NCBI GenBank assembly: GCA_033439795.1 | Contig: JAUTDP010000002.1 | Location: forward strand, 2,170,001-2,234,000 | DNA: 64,000 nt | Direction of reading: 5' to 3' | Source: Sordaria brevicollis | Taxonomy: Eukaryota > Ascomycota > Sordariomycetes > Sordariales > Sordariaceae | Shown here: positions 9,397 to 21,600 of the stretch, piece after piece | Position numbering within the stretch: the first letter of the stretch is position 1 | How the letters are laid out: each line of letters opens with the position of its first letter | Notes under the pieces: generated by a model | Told to the model about the DNA's origin: nothing | Databases searched by the model: none | Seen by the model: only the letters and a program-made list of their open reading frames with translations | Translations under genes and position numbers: made by a program

Positions 9397-11851
9397 TCAG
9401 GAAGGCAATGCCAACAACGCAAATGTCCCGCCCACTACAGGCCTGGCCACAAAGGTTGGTCCGTTCTGCGGATATCCGCCTGTCTCTGCATCATACAGAT
9501 CTGTCATGGCTCGATTCGTGGTCGTGTTGCCGACCCAAGTTGCGAGCTTGTTGATTAGCAGTGCCTTGGTGTCTGGACCGGCAACTGCCGCTGCGAACAT
9601 CAACCAGTCTGACTTGGTCCAGGTATGGCGTGTATCGAGCGGGACCGCGTACTTGAGCGCAATGCTTTGGTAGAATTTGGACTGCATGTCGAAAATCGAC
9701 TGGTCGACAAAGTTGAGGTCCAGAAGCTTATCTGCGTAGATGTTGTAGAGAAGACCTGTTTTCGTTTTCTGTGTCAGACCAATGAACCATGCAAACTGGG
9801 AGGAGATTATTCTCACCATGGCTGTTTTTGTCACCATAGCTCAAAGTCGTATGCGGAAGGTCGGTATCATTGTTGATGGCCAGAACCTTCCAATGCTCCA
9901 AGTACTCATCTGCAATCGCACCCCAGTTATCTTGGTTGCCAGTCAGGTTGGCAATCTTACCCATGGCCTTGAGGCCGATGATGCCTTTGATGGCCAGGTT
10001 GGTTTGATTTCTAGACAGAAACCGGTCAGTCATAAGAGCTACCCAAAATCGAAACGACAAGGTGAACCTACGCCAGCGTGCCGGCAAAGTCGTCCGTGCT
10101 AAGCTGATTGGACGGTATCAGAGAATCGTCGATGAGGAATTCTGCCCATTGCGAGAGAGACGGATAGTGTTTCTGGAGATAGCCGGTATCACCCGTGCGC
10201 TCGGCGTAAGCCAGTGTCATGATGACCATGTTTCCGCACTCCTCCAACGGCATCGGCTCGTCATTGCCAGATGGATAACCCTTCGCGACGGGGAAGGTTC
10301 CCAGATCATGCTCGGCCCATTTGTTCGGGTATGCTCCGCTCTCCTGGTTCTCGAACAGGGGATCAAGCAGGTACTTGGCCAAAGTCGCATTCAGGTACAG
10401 CAAAATGGGGTACGCCGGGAATATGACATCAACCGTTTGTATGTCGCTGTTCGAGCTGATTTCTTTCAAGAAGATGTAGGGTTTCGAGGGTGTGCCGCCG
10501 AACTGGAGTGCCCCGAAGCTTTGGCGGACTGAGAGTGTCGTGATGGTCGCGTAGTCCTGGCCGCCCGCCTTGACTGAGTCCTGCTGTATCCTATCATCCA
10601 GCTCGTTGCTATGAGTGGCTGCATACTGATAATCGTCGTAGAATGCGTCAATGGCCTTCCCGTCATCCCCGTTGAAGTAGGACTTCCAGAGTCCAGGGAC
10701 TGCATCGAGCGTCTTGTTGAGGCCTGCGAAGTGGATCACATTGTCTTGAATCAAGCCCAATGTGAATAACCGCTCTACATCGCTACTCCCAACGTCGCCA
10801 AGGTCATGGGAGAATCCAAACACCGGCCTAGGATGGTAAATAAGCTGCGGTCCATAACATCTGGATTCTATGCACATGCAAACTCACCAGTTGTCCTGAA
10901 CGGCTCTGAAAGTGCCGTCTACGGTGTTGGCGAGTGTTTGGTTGCTGGCGAACTGACCCCGTACGACTTGGTCAGAGCCAATCTGCCAACTCAGCTGGAT
11001 GAAAACGTCAGTTAATCGCGGAATTCAAAATCCTCCAGCATCAGCAGATGAGTGAGCTTACACCAGTGTCCGAAGCAGTAGTGAAATACCATCTTCCCCA
11101 AGCTGCGATCTCGCCGTTCTCGCCGTACTCAACTTGCTCGGTTCTTTGAAACATGTGGTAGCTTAACTTGTTGGTATCGTCATGAGCCCAGGTGATTTTC
11201 TGGGAGAGATCGCCGCTTGCCCATTCTAGGGGTCATAATCAGCTCGGTTCGCAACCACATCTGCGGAAAGGGAAATGACGGGATATGCAACGGTTACCAA
11301 CCTCCAGAAACATCCATATACAGCCGGACATCGTGTGTCCCTCCGTCGGAAGATTTGGCCTTTGCCGAGATGTAAGAGAACTGCTGCGATTGTCTGGATA
11401 GATCATCCGCAAACACCGGAGAGAGAAAGGTGACCGTAAGGTTGACCTTGCCGTCCACGTCAAAGACGAATATACTCTTTGTTGAGGTATACTCCAACGA
11501 CAGCTGGTTGACGACCGGATTCTGTGATGCTTTCCCCATCCAATTGAAGACCTTCCCATCTACAGCAACCAGGCCTTGCCAGCCCAGGATTTGCGTGCTA
11601 CACAAAGCAGCATTTCATTAGTCGGTGACAGTGATTCAAAACGCGGGGATGATTGACACTTACGTCCAGTGTCGTGGCCAGTTATCCGGAAGCAAGCACT
11701 CAGGCTCACATTGTAACCAGGAGTTCAGATATGGTGTCCGGACTGCCAACGGTACCGCCGGGGGTCTCGTTGGTTTATAAGTCGAGGCAAGCACGGTAGC
11801 CATCCCGCAACTTATTGCAGCCATAACGGCCGCAACCTTCAGAGACCACAT
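9397..11851 (-). CDS. gtaA: secreted glutaminase, GtaA type
   Basis: Hydrolyses glutamine to glutamate and ammonia outside the cell. Seven exons on the minus strand: 11851-11664, 11597-11302, 11225-11062, 10994-10888, 10827-10072, 10010-9817 and 9755-9397, giving 687 aa, close to the about 690 aa of Aspergillus GtaA. Residues 1-23 are a signal peptide (hydrophobic, ending VLAS). All joins keep frame and motifs: SGEW/ASGD, DNW/PVFGFSHDLG and DDFAGTLA/NQTNLAIKG. The central DUF4965 block has FLKEISSNSDIQTVDVIFP, then LFENQESGAYPNKWAEHDLG and EECGNMVIMTLAYAE. The C-terminal DUF1793-type block has DTRHTWTKSDWLMF and ends VARPVVGGTFALLALPS. Intron 2 uses a weak GTTGGT donor, chosen because the GTAACC site 4 nt downstream creates a stop. 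Family assignment is strong, but glutaminase activity is inferred from homologs. Confidence 0.92.
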
Positions 11852-14800
11852 CGCAGAAAAGAGTGAGGTGGGGGCCTCGGGAGGTGAAGGGCCGGACGAA
11901 GAGAAGAATGAGCGATGGCTTGATAGAGAAGTTGTCCGATGGTTGCGGAGCTAGTGACGTGCGTTTCAACAAAAAGTGCCAATGCAGGCAGAAGGGCTGT
12001 CCTGGTTTGGCGAATGCGAGAGAGCTGCAAGATATGGGTCTGTGAGAGTGGACGGACACAACCCAAATGTTATAGGAAAGAAAAAGTATGAGATGATATC
12101 ACTCAACACGAGCTTTGAGGAATGACGGGACTAGGTTGTTTATTAGTCACATGGAACCGCCATTTCATATCGTGACAAACCAAAAAATCGGCCGTCGATG
12201 TCTGCTTTACCAACGTTGGTTGCCCGAATTGAAATGTGACGAGGACAGGTGGACATAGCGTTGCTTTGGTTTGACCGCCTTGGAAAGATCTCGACTTCAG
12301 ACAAGAGAGGAAGTTCATTTTGGGGCGTTTGTATCTCCAAGGTGGTTGTAGTATCTGTCTCCAACCGAGCAAGCTTTACCATCGAGGGCAGCACGAGCGG
12401 TGTGACCTCCTGCATGATGTCGATGCACATGCCGTGCCTTGCGGGGGAACTACGGTAGCATCTTGAGGAACAAGACATGTCCACAACCTCGTACCCATAG
12501 GGCTTAGAGGGAACCGGACTATGTATTGTAATAATCCAACGTCCCGAACTCCTCCCGAATAGATACACCGGTAACTATCCTTTCGTTTTGAATGTATGCA
12601 TGCAGCACGAGCTGAGACGGGCCTCGACGTTGGCCCTTGTCCCTCCCCACCAGGAGGGGAAAGAAGGAAGACACAAAAAACATGTACATCGCCCTGTACA
12701 TCCACAAGTATGTGCCGTCTAGAGCAGGTTGGCAATGCCAGTCGAAGAGGGAGTTGGAAAGCCGACGCTGGGAGTGGGAAGAGACCATGCCTTGTAAACG
12801 CAGCTAAGCCCACATTGACAATGTGGATAATGAGTTGCTGCATCCAAGAGACCAAGCATTGCCAACAACATGTATGACAGCAGGACCCCGATTTCACTAC
12901 GTTGAACAAGACGGTCGATGAAAGATACAAAACGCGGATGGAAACATGGACGTGACCAACCCACTATCATATGTTTGCAGCCATTGCCGTTGCCATTGTC
13001 TGAAGGAGGAAGGTGGGTTTGAGAACATCCCGGGTATGCATAGAGACAGAATGTTAGATGGCAGCTTGACCAGTCTATGTAAGCCTGGACCAGCAGTTGC
13101 CGAAGTGAGAGGACGGAAAATGGAGAATCAATCTTGCCCAAAAATGGCCCATGCAGGAACAGAACGCAGCTATGCTCATCGGCATTAGTCTCTACTCCAC
13201 TTCGAAGGAGAATGATATGCGATAGAGGCGCTCGGTTCATATGAATTGAAGGACGCTGGTAAGTTGCCGCGTACACTTTGATCCACGCTTTGGAAGGTGA
13301 ATCTTCCAAAAGGGTTAACATGACGGTAAGGTATGTTGGAAGTACAATGTTGCTGCTGGACGAGTGCTCAAGTGTCGAGTATCCCCGTACAGCAAAGGTA
13401 ATCGACAAACCCAAACCCACCCACCAACTCTGATGACATCGATTCGCATGGCGGCGTCCAGTTTGAAAAACCATCATTGTTGGCGTTGATCTGACAACAC
13501 CAGGATGTGGTTGTCGATTGGTAACGTTCGAGAATCTGATGCATGATGTCGTGCTATTTGAGTCTTGTCCAACTGAAGAAGGAGAGCTTCCTTTTCGGGT
13601 ACTCGACTAGTTGGTTGAAGTGACTGGCGAAAGACCGGGATCAAAATGCTGGCGAGAGCCTCACTGAAGCGGCAGACGGTGCGTCATGCATGCTATAATG
13701 AAACCCTAAGTGGTGGGTGTGTCTTGAGTGTCCGAGTTCTGATCGTTTGTCCATCCTCATCACCTACTCCTGTCGGGTTTGACAGGTGATCCATGCCAGA
13801 GCATGGTCGTCGTCACCAACCATAACAGGGTGCTTGCTTGCGTTGAGCTTCACATTCTACATTGTCTGCTTCTCGTTGTTAATGAATTGACTATCGGCGT
13901 TGGTCATCATATGATGTGTGTTTATATTCGGATCATGGGACTGAAGGCGAACCGGTCACTTGGGTACCAAGGCGGCGAGGGCTATTGTGCGGCAGTTACA
14001 TTCGGACAAGTGTAGCTGCGCGGAAGATTTTGAACATCCAGAGGAAACGCTGAAGCGGGAGTGGCGGGGAAATTTTGAGATCCTCGAAAGATTGCTGACC
14101 GTTTTGCGCCCGAGCTCCATCATATGCGTCTTGTCTAAGGCTGTGTGACGTTCCATTGCCTTGTGCACTCACCGTTGGAAACCACCACATGTCGTTGTTT
14201 GGCTTCTCAGCACATATACCGCAGGGGACGAAAGTGGGAATCCGTCGGTTTGTGCCTCGTGGTTGCGATGGATCTACGCAAAGCCGACTTTTCTGGAAGG
14301 TCGCATGGGTTGGTGACCGTGACTGTGCCCAGGACGGACTTGTAGGTTAAAGATGGCCCATTAACCCCCCTCAACGATCAAACTACATTCCGGTCAGATT
14401 GTGCAGAGGGTTTTATTATATGGTCTCCGTTAGTTGCGCGACCCTCCTGAGCACTAGCAATGGGCCGAACAGAATCGGCCCATGACACTCCCGAATTTCT
14501 TGCCGATAGGTGTTGGATATTGAGAGTTTCAGTCACGGAATATCTGCCATTTGCACGGTTCCTGGGTAGATTAGGCTGTCGTAGGGCCGCACCTCGTCTG
14601 AGCCCGTATTTCTTCCAAGAAGAATCCGTCTCTTCAGGGCACGGTGATGACAGAGTGTCACCGTGTTACGCGCAAGCTTGCAGCGTTGTTGGTCCCCACC
14701 TGCCCATGGTATGACGGCAAAAACAAGTTGTTTTGATTCATCTGCAATGGTATGGTTAGCCTCAACGCGACCCTCCTATGCATGATAAATCCCGGGGTTG

Positions 14801-14960
14801 GGAGGTAGTGCGATGTAAGAAAAAGAAGGAAAGGGGGTGGCTGATACCTACACCGTAGGTGGAAGACACGATGGTTGTTGCGATGTAGGCTTGCGTCGAT
14901 GTTTCAGATTTCAGACTCGACATGTCCTATGATGATGACGGGCAGGATATTTTTGACGGT
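11852..14960. other. 3.1-kb intergenic region between glutaminase and lipase genes
   Basis: It holds the 5' flank of the glutaminase gene and the 3' flank of the lipase gene. The longest open frame (12719-13477, minus, 252 codons) has a Cys/His/Ser-rich composition with no recognisable family or supporting splice pattern, so I do not call it a gene. An untranslated or non-coding transcript cannot be excluded. Confidence 0.4.
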
Positions 14961-16150
14961 TCATAGTCCTTCTTTGGCGAGCATGTCGGCAATATCCAAA
15001 TAGAAGGCGATTGCATTAAACCTGGACGAAGGGAGTCAGCACCAAGTAAGGGGCGTGGAGATGAGCAGGTTGGAGCACATACGTGGGTGGTTTGCCCATC
15101 CACTTTTGCCAGGTGAAGCGGAATCTGTTGCTCCAGTTGATGAGATCCAGGTGGTTCACGCCTGAGAGCGTTCCTTTGTATGTGCCCCACTGGCTACTCT
15201 GGACACTGACGAGACCATCATTAGGCCCCTCGATGCCATGGATGATGCCATGGGAGAGACGGAAAGGGCTCAGGAGCGGCGGTTTGTTGTGGACCATGGC
15301 TCCATATGAGAAATAGCGGACCTCGGGATCATCGGGTGTCTTGGGGTTGAAGTCTTGGGTCATGTACCTTTTGGTCAGCTGGTCGAAGGCGCCCGTCTCA
15401 AAGCCGGTGATGCGCTCCCACACGTTGTAGAGGCTGGGCAAGCGTTCAGGGCCAATTTCATCCATCAAGTAGTCGGCGAAGGTGCTGCCATGATGCGGAG
15501 TGGCGACGGTGACGAGTGACTTGACCCTCACACCGGCGGGTTTGAGCTGCGAGATCATATATCGAGCATCCAAGCCGCCCATGCTGTGGGCTATGATGTT
15601 GACGCTCTTTCCCTGGGCCAGGGTTTCAATGCCACGGGCCAGCTCAGCCGCACGCTGCTCGATGGAGCTGCTCGGAGGGACCGTGGTGGTGATGACCTCG
15701 CATTTCCTCCTGCTGAGAGCGTCTTTGATGCCATGCCAGTAGTGGATGGAAGGTAGATAGGAGCCGGCAAGCTTCAGTTCAGCAAAGCCAAGAAGGCCGT
15801 GGGCCAGGACAATGGGGTTCTTTGGTGTTTCTGGAGCGATGTGTTAGTGATTTGTGCTTTGTATGGCTAGATGGAGGCACTCGCAACTCACCATACTGGT
15901 CTCTCAAGATGGCATAGTCATCTACGATCTCCTTTCCTAGGTACTCCTTGGGCGCAAGCTTGTTGCGTGGATCCAAGGTTTGGCGACGACAAGACGATGA
16001 CGCTCCAAAACAACGCCGGGCTGGTGGTGTATAAGTAATTCCAGTCTTTGAAGCCACTAGAGGTATCGTCCTCCTTGCGGCGCATCGAAGTAGACTACCC
16101 GTGCGCGCGGGCACCGCCACGGCTACCATGATTGCCCTTCCTGTCTCCAT
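14961..16150 (-). CDS. TGL2: TGL2-type triacylglycerol lipase (alpha/beta hydrolase), probably mitochondrial
   Basis: Exons on the minus strand are 16150-15892, 15830-15083 and 15021-14961, giving 355 aa. Intron 1 (GTGAGT donor, CTAAC branch, CTCCAG acceptor) restores YETPKNPIVLAHGLLGF. Intron 2 restores PPTFNAIAFYLDIADMLAKEGL, the usual C-terminus of the family. The oxyanion-hole segment HGLLG is at 97-101 and the nucleophile elbow AHSMGG has Ser169. The GPNDGLVSV and VNHLDL segments carry the likely acid and catalytic His. The N-terminus (METGRAIMVAV, then many Arg and Ser) is compatible with mitochondrial import, as for yeast Tgl2. The ATG at 16150 is the first in frame; the second possible start is Met8. 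Substrate (tri- and diacylglycerol) is inferred from the yeast homolog. Confidence 0.9.
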
Positions 16151-17581
16151 GGTGCTGCTTCGGCACTGCACTGCAATGCACGCTGTGGCTGCCTGTCGGT
16201 CAAACAAATGGGAATGCCAGTCACAGAGACGATTTGATGCTTGGCCATATCCTGTCGGCCCGGTACTTGTATGTATCGTGTGTCAGTGTGGTGTGGCGGC
16301 CCTGGTGGTGGTGTTCGCCGGGTGGCAACGGGATTTGCTGAGCTCAGCCCGACATTGGCCGGGTTGGGTGTCGTCGTCGCGCACCGCACGAGGGCGATGT
16401 CACGGTGTGGTTGCGACAGGACGGGTAGAATCGTTTACCGGATTTTTAACTTGGGTGATTGAAATTTGACCAGACAGTGACATGGAAATTCTGCATCTGC
16501 CTCTACCAGTAGAGTACAAGTACGGAATTTACAGGTAAACAGAACGGGAAGGCACAATGGCGCAAATTGATAGAGTTGCGCCTTCCAAGATACCGGGACC
16601 ACCTGCCAGCTCCCTCCTTGGGAATGGAATCGCCATGTCAGTCAGGCACTAACATAAACTGCGGGGTATTGGCCGACCTTCTGTTAGCGCATCAGACGAC
16701 AATGTGCCTGACCGTCCCGACCTTCCTTGACAAGCTCAAGTCAGGAACAGCTGGTCTGTGCACTTATCAATGATTAAGTTGATTCCACCTTGCCCACTTG
16801 CCCCCTGTCTGTTCTTTTATGCTTATCCGTAAGGGGCTAGCTTGGAGGGAGGCAGGACCCTGCAAGTTTGAAGGGCGCCAGTGTGTCATGTCATGTCAGT
16901 GATCTGGGGGACCTGACAGTTTGCATGCTTCCTTTTGTTGGAGTTTCAAGAGGTTGTCTTTTTGAGCTGGATATCCCGTCGTCAAAGTGAAACGGCGAAA
17001 CAGCGAAACAGACGGGACCTGGAGGCCAAAACAGCTGAGGTTCTCTCGACTCGAGTAATTTCAATCACTAGTACACGTGTGGGTTGTTTACCTCCACGTG
17101 TAATAAAAGTAAGCTGGACCTACAAATTCGTAAACGCCCGCCCGCACCCGCCCTGGCTAATTTCGCTTTCCGGGCGCTAATCTCTCTCAACCGATCCATC
17201 TCTTGACTTTTGGCTCGTCTCCATTCTCACCTAGTGTACTACTTTTTCCAGAAAAAAGACATTCTGGTCGCGTCTTTTCACTTTCCTTCTTTTCTTCTCA
17301 ACAAAAACTACAACAACACCATCACCAAGTTTGACGACGTTCAGCTTCTTCGCCAGCTACATATTGACTGTCTGTCGGTCGTCAACTTTTCCAGTCTCAG
17401 GTGTGTTTTATGCTACCTTTACCTTAGTCACCCTACACTACACTATGCATATAAACACACACCATATGCCCATGTTGTATCGCGATAAGCTTCCTTCAAT
17501 CCCCTTGACTTCCCTCCACCTGTTGCGACGCGGCGCCTCTATCCCTCTGCTCTAGTCGATGCGGGCAGCCCGGCCATTGGC

Positions 17582-17602
17582 AGAGAGAGAGAGAGAGAGA
17601 GG
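17582..17602 (+). repeat. (AG)n microsatellite
   Basis: About ten uninterrupted AG units lie in a gene-free region. Useful only as a polymorphic marker; no function is suggested. Confidence 0.9.
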
Positions 17603-17946
17603 AGTCCAGGCCAGAGCCATGTGTCACTTGGAGTCACTGGGTGTCACTGCTGGAACGGTCCCCGACTTGACAACAATGACGGGACATTTCTGAGCAGATT
17701 GCAACTTGGCCAGCTGATCTAAATAAACGACAACCACTCATGGCCAACGGATAGCCCTTACGGATCTGCTTTGTGTCTCAACGTCAGATGCAGACCCTCG
17801 GGGAGTCGGGAGGGCAACGAGTCTCTTCAACAGGGCATCGTCAAATCAGCTTCACTTTCCTCAGCCCCCCCCAATGCCTACCTACAAGTAGAGGTAACGA
17901 GAGGCCCCCAACACATCATCCTTCCATCATTGACGTGCAGTGCGCC

Positions 17947-17962
17947 ATTGATTGATTGATTG
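17947..17962 (+). repeat. (ATTG)4 repeat
   Basis: Four ATTG units are immediately followed by a short CTTG repeat at about 17967-17976. Confidence 0.85.
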
Positions 17963-18246
17963 ACTGCTTGCTTGCTTACCCTTATTACTTATCTCCCACT
18001 CCTCCCACGTTGGTCCCTTGGATGGCGTTCCATATTTAGCCTCAGATTCCGTTTGCCCGTCTCTTCATTTGCTCCTTCATTCCTCCCTCCCGCGCCATCC
18101 GCCTGCTCCATCTTGACAACATTAGCCAAACTTTGGGTAACAACACCAAACAATAACCCACTAACATTTTGACCAGCTTGAATATACTCTAGATCTGATT
18201 CCGCATTTTCTTGGTCACACGCAACCCTCAAGAATCAACCGCCAAA

Positions 18247-19533
18247 ATGCCAGGTGTTCGTAAGTCTGCCGCATCCGTTACCACGAGAACGACGAGAACG
18301 ACAAGGACAACGCGATTCACCATCAAACTACCGGAATCCAGTTGGCAACATAACCCACGAAAACCAGACGACTAACATAGCGTTGCCGTAGCTTTCGACG
18401 CGTTCACCAACCTCAAGGCGAAGCTGAGGGCTGCCTTCAAGAGGCCCAACGAGAAGAGGGCGCCCAAGCCCGTCGACCACGAGCATGCTAAGCCCACCGA
18501 GGCCGCTGCCGATGCTGCCCAGCACGACCCCGTTGCCGCCGCTGCTCCTGTTGCTCCTGTCGAGGATGCTGCCACCAAGCCCGCCGACGCTGCCCCGGCT
18601 CCTGCTGCTGCCGCCCCTGCTCCCGCTGCCGTCGAGCTAGCTGCCAACGAGGCCCCTCAAGAAGCCCCCAAGGAAGCCCCCAAGGAGGAGACCCCCGCTG
18701 CCGGTATGCTTATGCCCCAGAGCGCTCGGATTAACCAGAGCGAGACGTCTAACCACATCTCATATCCAGCCCCCGCCGCCGCCCCCGTCGAGGTTTCCGC
18801 CGAGCCTCCCGCTGCCAAGGCTGCTCCCGCCGAGGACGCCGCTCCCGCCGTCGTTGCTGCTCCTGCTGAGGAGAAGAAGGAGGAGAAGAAGGAGGAAGCT
18901 GCCGCTGCTCCTAGTGAGAACACCCCCGTTCCTAGCGTAACTCCCGCTCCTGTGGTCGCTGCACCTGCGGTAGAAGCCCCAGTGGTTGCTGCTGCCGCTG
19001 TTCCCGTCGCCGAAGAGAAGAAGGAGGAGGCCAAGGAGGAAGTCAAGGAAGAGGAGGTCAAGAAGGAGGAGGAGGCTGCCCCTGTTGTTGCTGCCCCCGA
19101 AGTTGCCGCTGCCCCTGAAGTCGCTGTTCCTGAGCAGAAGAAGGACGAGAAGACTTCTCTTCCCGAGGTTCCTGTCAGCAGCCCCTTTGAAATCCCCGAG
19201 ATCGCCGCCCCCGAGTTTGCCGGTGCCCCGGTTGCTGCTGCTACCGACGCCGCCGTTCCCGTGGCTGTGGTTGACGAGAAGGAGGCTGTTGCTGTCCCTG
19301 CTGCTCATGAGGTCAAGAAAGTTGTCGAGGAGGAGACTTCTTCCGCTGCCCCTGCTGCTGAGACTGAGACCCCTGCTCCTGCTGTAGCTGCTGCCGCCGT
19401 TGCCGAGCCTCCCGCTGCCGTCGCCGCTCCCGCCGAGACTGCTGCCCCCGCCGTCGTCGCGGCCCCTACTGCCGCCCCTGTTGCCGAGGAGAAGAAGGAG
19501 GAGGCTGCCGCTCCTGCTGCTGCCACCGCTTAA
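18247..19533 (+). CDS. Ala/Pro/Glu/Lys-rich low-complexity protein, function unknown
   Basis: Exons 18247-18259, 18392-18703 and 18770-19533 give 362 aa. The first exon encodes only MPGV plus one base. Its intron ends after an ACTAAC branch site and a CGTAG acceptor, and the second exon continues FDAFTNLKAKLRAAFKR, the only part that looks folded (a short basic amphipathic helix). The rest is Ala/Pro-rich with blocks of EEKKEE, KEEVKEEE and EKKEEAAAP, and repeated APAVVAAP-like units. There is no signal peptide or membrane segment. Codons are strongly C-ending, suggesting strong expression. The second intron (18704-18769, 66 nt) has no stop and keeps frame, so retention would add 22 residues. 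I do not recognise a family. The long opposite-strand frame over this gene is an artefact of GC-rich repeats. Confidence 0.8.
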
Positions 19534-20088
19534 GAGCCATGATGATTGATTCATTATGGAGACCGTGTAGCTCAACCGCGACACGTTGTGTGTTTTGACG
19601 ACGGGGTTTGCCAGCTTGTATTTAATGGAAAGGACGGCGGGATCTGGGTGGGCTTGGCTAGACTGAGGAGGAAAAACGGGAGGGAAGGTCGCGAGGCGTT
19701 TGCAGGATTGGACCGGGACAACGTTCTGTTTCGGGTGTCCCCTCATGATGTGGTTTCTACGCTGTCATGTTTCTTCGGTACTGCGTCATATGTGTTGGCG
19801 GGCTATGTGTTACCGACGATACCAGGGTCTAAATCCCTTTCTTTAATTAGTTTCTGATACCCAACTATTACTTGTCACCTACTTACGCTCACCGACTCAC
19901 GGTCGTTCTGCAAGGCATCAACAGTTGTTGAGGTGAGTATAACTCCATTGTTAGAAAAAAAAAAAAAAAAAAGGAGAGAAGGAGCTATAACGTGAAGGGT
20001 TCTCATATCCTGACACCAACCGCTATCCAAAAAGCCGCGGGCTGAAGCGAAAAACAGGAAAAGTCCACCGTCTTGTCGAGCCTCTTTC
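19534..20088. other. convergent intergenic spacer with poly-A tract
   Basis: This lies between two convergent genes and contains a run of 18 A's at 19955-19972 (T-run on the minus strand). No coding signal was seen. Confidence 0.5.
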
Positions 20089-21600
20089 TTAGGCCTCTTC
20101 CTCTTCTGAGTCGTCATCGTCCCCTGGATCAGGCATGACGATGCGATTAAGGTGCGTCACCTAGAGTCACCCGCGTGATTAGACCTGGCATACAAGGCAT
20201 TACATCAAGTTTAGTAAGGGAGAAGGCAAAGAGTACTCACAAATGGAACCATAGCCCTGATGATACTGAGCACCTGCTCCTGTCCGTCTTTCGAAGTGAA
20301 CACAGAATCGGGCAGTTTCTTCCCAACTGTGAAATTTCGCAGCTTCAGCAACCCAATGTCTCTGTGATCGGCTTCGAAGCCCTTTTTCCAAAGAAGAGAA
20401 AAGTACTGTTAGCTTGCTCACTGTCATGCTGAGAAAAGACATGCCCAAAACACAAACACCGCAGAAAGAAGGGAAAGACGGTGCATAGAAACGTACCTTT
20501 GGTTTGGTCTTTAACGCATTCCCAGCATTAGCGGCACAAAACGCCTTGATAACAGCCTTTTCTGCGTCGAACGCAGGATCATCCTCATCATTGTCATCGT
20601 CATCCTCATCAACTTTCTTCCTCCCCTTCCCCTTCCCCTTCCCCTTCTGCCCCTTTTCTTTCTGTCCCTTCTTCCTCGTCCCCGCGCCGGAACCGCTGAG
20701 AAAAGTATCCTTAAACGTCTCATCCATCAACACCCTCCTCCACCTCGCCGGCCTCTCATCCACGCTCGCCCTCAACTTTTGCAGCGCCGGCCCATCAGGA
20801 TGCCACAACCCCCCACCTACAAAACATTTCCCCGGTTCCAAATGCACATAATAACACGCATACGGGCCTTTTCTTCCGGTACGACTCCAACTCGCCGAAT
20901 AATGCGGTTTGTAAGGCGTCGGATCCTTGCTAAACCGAATATCGCGATATATCCGGAAATTGATGTCCTTAAACGGCAACTCTGGTATCGTCTCGTCGCA
21001 CGACTCAATGATTTTGTCGGAAAGAGACATCGCGTAGGATTCCCAGTCGGAAAGAGAGCGGCGGTATTCGGGGTCGTGGAGTTTAAGCCAGGAGCGCTTG
21101 TTGTTGCGCCGGAGGTCGCCGAGGAATAACAAGGTGTTGGGGTGGATGGTGGTGGGGGTGTAGGAGATACCGTTTAGTTCCCGGAGTTTGGGGAGGGGGA
21201 TGAATGTGACTTGAGGACCAGAGTCGTCTGATTCTTCGGGGTCGTCGTCTTGGGCGTTGTCCGCGTCTTCTGGAGAGTCTTTGTAGGCATCTTCTTCGGA
21301 GTCGGAGGGGTCGGCGGTTTCTACTTTGGCTTTCTTTTTCGGTCGGCCGCGTCGGCCTTTGGCGGAGGTAGCAGTAGGTTTGGCTTTGACATTGGACTTG
21401 GATTTGGATTTGGCAGTGACCGGGGCTTCTGGTGAGTCGGAATCTTCAGAGTCGCCTTCGAAGTAGTGGCTTTTCTTTGCGGAGGTAGCAGAGACGCGGG
21501 TTGAGCGACGGCGCGAGGAGGAATCAGGTGTTGCTGAGACTGCATCTTGGTCGCTGTCATGCGCGCTGACTGCGGCGGCTTTGCGCTTGCGGGGCGGCAT
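20089..21600 (-). CDS. DUF2461 domain protein with charged nuclear-type N-terminus
   Basis: Exons on the minus strand are 21600-20497, 20381-20241 and 20160-20089, giving 438 aa. The joins restore NALKTKPKGFEADHRDIG and MVPFVTHLNRIVMPDPG. Residues 1-130 are disordered, with basic clusters (PRKRK, KGRRGRPKKK, the latter AT-hook-like GRP) and acidic serine blocks typical of nuclear proteins. The DUF2461 domain (about 148-430) shows FLGDLRRNNKRSWL, NFRIYRDIRFSKDPTPYK and GPYACYYVHLEPGKCFVGGG. A charged insertion at about 303-343 (GKGKGKGRKK then poly-Asp) splits the domain. DUF2461 has no firmly assigned biochemical role, so none is given. The protein ends in an acidic tail. Convergent with the Ala/Pro-rich gene, divergent from the oxygenase gene. 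Confidence 0.9.

Larger units (their letters stand above)
16151..18246. other. divergent intergenic region with simple repeats
   Basis: This 2.1-kb region between two divergent genes has no supported coding sequence. It contains an (AG)n tract (17582-17602), an ATTG tetranucleotide repeat (17947-17962) followed by a CTTG repeat, and a T/C-rich stretch (17195-17330). The last 200 bp are presumably the promoter and leader of the Ala/Pro-rich protein gene. Confidence 0.5.

Noticed and set aside
12719..13477. 252-codon minus-strand frame between glutaminase and lipase genes
   Set aside because: Composition and lack of domains argue against a protein, and no splice partner was found. It could still be part of a non-coding transcript.
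18760..19746. 328-codon minus-strand frame opposite the Ala/Pro-rich protein
   Set aside because: Its Ser/Gly/Leu-rich repetitive composition is the complement of GC-rich Ala/Pro codons. No start context or domain.
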